NCBI GenBank assembly: GCA_951230915.1
Contig: OX579634.1
Location: 48,001,570 to 48,065,569, forward strand
DNA: 64,000 bases
Direction: 5' to 3'
From: Antitrichia curtipendula
Taxonomy: Eukaryota; Streptophyta; Bryopsida; Hypnales; Leucodontaceae
Shown: positions 59,549 to 64,000 of the stretch, piece after piece
Position numbering within the stretch: position 1 is the stretch's first letter
How the letters are laid out: each line of letters begins with the position of its first letter
Translations under genes and position numbers: made by a program
The notes under the pieces: model-generated
The model's input: only the letters and a program-made list of their open reading frames with translations
Databases searched by the model: none
Told to the model about the DNA's origin: nothing

Positions 59549-61250
59549 GACTGCCTCTTGGAAAATGACTTGCAGCTAGGCGTTTTGTTGCTGAAAATGT
59601 GAGCTGCAGACAGAAAACCAGTCCGACAGGATCAATTTCAGACACTTTCAAATGGGGGTATATAAAGTAGAGAGCCATTTGCATAGATTTTGGTTTCCCT
59701 AGCTTGAAATTACCATGCATTGTAAATGCCATCAAAACACGAGATAGACTTACGTACTACCATAAGAAAGGAGTTTTCGAGAGAAAGATTGTAGATGCAA
59801 CACTCATGATTCAAGAGTAATCTAGGCTCATGATTGAAACCTTACAACTTCAAGCTTCAACGATTCATAACTTATATAACACCCAAGTAATACATATTTC
59901 AGAGTGTTGGAATCTTCTAAAAAAACGGGGACAAAATCCAGACAAACTGAAAATTAATATATTAACTTAAAGCGTTTTTTTCTTTTAAAGCTTGAATTAG
60001 AAAACCATTCAGAACTCATTCCTACATCTGGCCAAAGGAATTCATCACTGTCGCCACAAACACCTTGTCAAGTACTCTAACGAATGACACAGCGGTGAAT
60101 GGACCATAATCATCCAATTCCTTGGATACCAGCCCCGTGGTAACCTCCAAACGTAAGCGACTTCAAGTATTTCCAGAAAAAGCCATTTAAAACCATTAAA
60201 CTTCAATATCGACTTCCGTAACTCACTAATCTCAAAGTGATTTTCAACCGCATATCCCACGCATAGAGAATCGATCCTACAAAGATCCTCAAAACTGCAG
60301 ACTCTAGACGTCAGTGAGCTCATGCACTACAGACCCATACATACATCCCCATAACCGCCTCATACTTTTAGGCTACAAGCACTAGATTCAAATTGCTATC
60401 AACCTCACGCACAAAGCGACACGAAATAGAACTTAAAGTTCAACACAACAAATGGACAATCCACCCAATCTCCCAACCTTCAAAACTCCAATACTTCGGC
60501 AGAACTAGAATCAATATTCACCGTCGCCACCGCACAGATAAGGTAGCCATGTTCTTTAGAAGTGTAACCCCAGTGAGCGACCATCGTAACGTAGAGGAAG
60601 AAAACAACACTCTACATCCTCATACTCCATATGACCATTCAATATCCCCTCAGAGTCTTCCACCACTTCTCTACAGCTATTTCATCACTCTAAACGACGA
60701 CAAAACTCCAAAATCAAGAGAAAGGCGAGTCTAAACCGATTGTGAACCACTGACAGAGCACGCAGTGAAGCCAAAACTTACTTGCACCACCACCGCCGGA
60801 GAAGCAAACAGCAGTCGCTTCTTAGCCTCAGCAGCAAACCTTCGATTCCGACGAATCACCGCTTTACATGCAGGTCGCTTTCATGAACAACCTCCACATT
60901 CATGAACCAAAACCTCCCTGCACCTCAGAGCTCACAACCAAAGCTCAAAACACAAGCGCGATCAAAAACACAAACTCAAAACTTCCCGAAGGCGCTTAGG
61001 AATCTCTAAGTTACCACTTGCGCATTCGCCGAAACCAGTGTCCGGTGCAAGTTGCACCAGCGAGATCAGAATATCCGGCGATGATGAAGGGCAGCAGTTA
61101 CAGGTCAGCGTGGTGTTGTTCATGCACATTCTTGGGCAGCCATTCTGCTGAGGCCACGAAGGAGATGGAAGGGGAACGAACGAATGAATAAGGACACGTA
61201 TGGACGTATGGATGAATTAGGGGTGTAATGGATGGATGAGGTGACGTATT
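59549..61250. other. leader and promoter side of the RTE1 gene
   Basis: On the minus strand an acceptor-like ctgtctgcag is at about 59606 and a donor-like gcaa|gtaagt near 60780, so a leader intron of about 1.2 kb is plausible. Short plus-strand frames here have no domain. No other gene is seen. Confidence 0.45.
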
Positions 61251-62474
61251 CGTTCACTAGTTACTATCTGTTACCATTATGAAGTAAGTTAGTAAGGGGG
61301 CCTTGACCAAATTCTTGGCATCTGTCCGAGTGCTTTGCATCTTGGTTCGGAAAGTGCGGTTGGAAGCTTCTTTATAATTTATTGCTCTGGCTGCCCTGAC
61401 GGGGCAGTAATAAATAGATGTACTCTGAGGTGCGTCCACAACTGGACACGTGGAAACGTGGAAGTACGTATGGTATTTTTTTTTTATTACAAAGGAGTAA
61501 GTACGTATGGAAGTTAGTTGGACACGCTAGTGCACGGAGCATAGATATATATTTTGAAGGGCCCCCGAGCACTTATCCTCTAAGTTTGATGAGCGTCGTC
61601 GGATCCTATAAAGCGGCAAGGGTGCGGATGTTTTTAGTAGTCCGTTTTTTAAGCTAGGATATACATTTGTATAGTGGGAAGCATGGCTATAAGGAAATTT
61701 AGCATATGATGGCTGGGGATGGAAGCCCACGGTTGAAGGCAAGTGTCGTCACAAGCTAAAATGTTCTTGTGGACATACTTCCCATTGCGTTAAGCAATGG
61801 ACAACCGCTCAATTGTCTAGGAAGTCTACTCGGAAAGTCTCTTCATACACGCCCTTGGGATTTGGGGATATAAATTTTTGATACAACTGTAAGAAAAAAC
61901 TCCAATATTTGACACTGGAATAGGTGACGTCTAGCGGAATAGGAACTTTCTGCTCTATGAGAAGAAGAAAATTATAATGGAAGTTGGTAGTCTAGTCCTT
62001 AATGATATTGAGATAAAATATCTTGTGCACAATGTCACCATTGAATATTGGATTCAAATAATTTTGTTCTCTTCTCTTACCAAATATGTTTATGTCTTGA
62101 GAGAAAAAAATGAAAGGACCTGAAATCATCTATGATTATAAGGTATATATGTTACAAATACCCATATTATAGGTGTTTATGATACATACATCTTCTATAG
62201 TGTGGGGGGTCTATATTATAGGTATCTATATTGTAGGCTCAATATTCAAAAGCTTGCATTCTTAGGCTTACATACTAGCACCGTTGGTGCAAGAATGTAC
62301 TAGCGATTTCGTAGGGATATAATTTTTATCTAGATTGGTTTTGAAGAGCAAAATTTATGTTATTCAAATAAATAGCCAACTTTAGGTAGGGAAGAGGCAA
62401 GGATTTCAATTTATTTATTTTTATATCTCATAGGATACGTTTATGTCAACATGAGATACATTTATTTGGATTAC
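61251..62474. other. intergenic sequence without recognised genes
   Basis: Frames of up to 80 residues occur on both strands near 61350-61740 but overlap each other and carry no motif. A degenerate tata-ggt repeat (tattataggt, tctatattgtagg) is present at about 62140-62240. Confidence 0.4.
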
Positions 62475-63210
62475 AGGGTGAATGCAAGAAAGACTAGTAC
62501 TATTTTTTGTCACACTTGATGTGCTCAAGTTGTCTTCGGCCATAACTTTTGCAGATTAAAGCCAATGTACTTGAATTTTTTTTTGAAGATCAGAAACTAG
62601 ACATTAATTAGAAATTTTTTTATTTGGAAATTTTCAAAAATCATTTTATATTTAAATTTCATTTAACTAATTTGTCACACTTTGCAATTTAGAGGTTTTT
62701 AATACTGAGGACCCCCCAAAATTAATGATATGGAGCTGGAATTTTTGTGGTCTATACCTACACTAGATAGGCATGTTCCTACCAAACAAAATTTAAAAAA
62801 ATACTATTTATGTCCTCTACATTTAGGCAAACAGGGCTCTCTTGCACGCGCAGTTCTGAATATTCAAAATGGTTTTAAGATTATTTTTTTGATAAAATAT
62901 CTTTAAAATGAAGTCTTCCCAAATGTCCAATTTTTAGTTTCTTTGAAAATGATTTTTCCTATTTTCTACAAATTAAAACATCAAAGTACCTATTTTCATG
63001 AGATTTTGCCCTAAACCCTAAACCCTACTTAAAAAAAAATTCCTATACTTTTCCTTCCTAGGGTACCTTCTACTTAAAGATGTGAACAAAAAAAAAAATT
63101 TATTTTTAAAGTTTTTTTCTAATTTTTAAGTTACTTCCAAAAAAAATTGAGTATTGTGAGTATTGTGGCCGGTGCTACGCTTTTCGTTTAGTCTTTCTTG
63201 CATTCACCCT
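62475..63210. mobile_element. 736-base inverted-repeat element (MITE-like)
   Basis: The ends are perfect inverted repeats of 22 bases starting agggtgaatgcaagaaagac. The interior is AT-rich with no coding frame and contains cctaaaccctaaaccct near 63010. The flanking bases (ggattac left, atattct right) show no clear duplication, so the superfamily is open. Confidence 0.8.
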
Positions 63211-64000
63211 ATATTCTACACATTTTTATACAAAGTCTAATGCAAAATTTCACAACTGGATATGTAAAAATTATAATTTTTTTCATCTTTGCAATAGAAC
63301 TTTAGAGATAGAGAATACATAAAATACTAGTATGTAAGTATTGCACTTATGTGAAAGTAATAAAAATCAATCAATACAAAAAATAATAATATATACAACT
63401 ACCCTTTCCAAATAGCACACCACTTATCCATCAATATACTTCTTCAAAGTGTATTAATTTTATTGAAATAAGATAATTTATTTGCAAAATATGGTATTTT
63501 GTCAATTCTTTAGTTACTTTGTAACACAAAAATTGAAATAAAATCTATCATTTGTAAAAATCCTCAGACCATTAAAGTGGGTACATCCAAATTTACAACA
63601 TGCCTAAAAATGCCAACATCACTTTTTTGTACATCTCCAAAATCAATATGTACATATGCTGAAGAAACGATTTTAGAAAATCATCCCAAAAAACTTTGAT
63701 CCTTCATAACTTTTGCATACAATGTCCAAATGTCGCATTCTTTAATGCATTGGAATCTCCTTTTACTTACCAACAAGAAAATATACAAATTTGACCGGTC
63801 TAATATAGTAGCTAGAGATCACCTTCAGCAAAAAATAATTAAAAGTTTCAAATGGAAAATCATTTTGAAAATTAACAAGTCACCTTGCCAAATATAAGGA
63901 AAATTAATTGTAATGAAAGTCAAAATGTTAGAAAATATACCAATGCAACTACATGTCAACACATGTCCACTTATCAATGGGAGAAAGGTCATTCTTACAG
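63211..64000. repeat. AT-rich end of window with dispersed repeat copy 2
   Basis: The part at about 63710-63790 (taacttttgcatacaat, tccaaatgtcgc, taccaacaagaaaat) is similar to 44627-44715. The repeat may continue beyond the window. No gene seen. Confidence 0.5.

Noticed and set aside
1..64000. CRISPR array or bacterial-type defence system
   Set aside because: No regularly spaced identical repeats with unique spacers; the spliced genes and plant transposons show nuclear plant DNA.

Overview
The window looks like nuclear DNA of a land plant. It has spliced genes with short GT-AG introns (about 100-1000 bases), plant-type proteins (a plant-class ARP9, a mitochondrial-type gamma carbonic anhydrase, an RTE1/TMEM222-family protein), and AT-rich gene-poor stretches packed with nested plant transposons. 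A compact-intron lineage such as a bryophyte would fit, but nothing I can see fixes the species.

Layout. (1) 1-12.6 kb is a nest of decayed hAT transposons. Copy A (1336-5092, minus) is split by a 1,261-base solo LTR. Copy B (6018-11949, minus) is split by a 2.86-kb non-autonomous CACTA element. (2) 12.6-19.5 kb has no recognisable gene; it holds a foldback element, short tandem repeats and a small inverted-repeat element. (3) 19,493-27,133 is a young LTR retroelement on the minus strand: 632-base LTRs with one difference between them, 5-base target duplications and a tRNA-Asp-like primer site. Instead of gag-pol it carries a long coiled-coil reading frame. A 4-kb PIF/Harbinger transposon with an intact DDE transposase has inserted into that frame. 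(4) 28.9-32.3 kb is a third hAT relic (C), itself hit by a small element. (5) 33.4-61 kb is a gene block: ARP9 (plus, 20 exons), gamma carbonic anhydrase (minus, 5 exons, tail to tail with ARP9), SART3/EMB140 (plus, 18 exons) and an RTE1/TMEM222 gene (minus, 4 coding exons, with a hAT-type MITE in its last intron). (6) 61-64 kb is AT-rich DNA with a 736-base element bounded by 22-base inverted repeats.

The four host genes are housekeeping genes for different processes: INO80-type chromatin remodelling (ARP9), respiratory complex I (gamma-CA), U4/U6 snRNP recycling (SART3) and endomembrane or ethylene-receptor regulation (RTE1 family). I see no sign that they work as a cluster. All four exon models were joined by hand; each splices in frame to a total length divisible by three. 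The most unusual material is the pol-less coiled-coil retroelement with its Harbinger insertion, the loss of one zinc-ligand histidine in the gamma-CA, and an LRAT-like His/Asn-Cys motif pair in the RTE1 protein.
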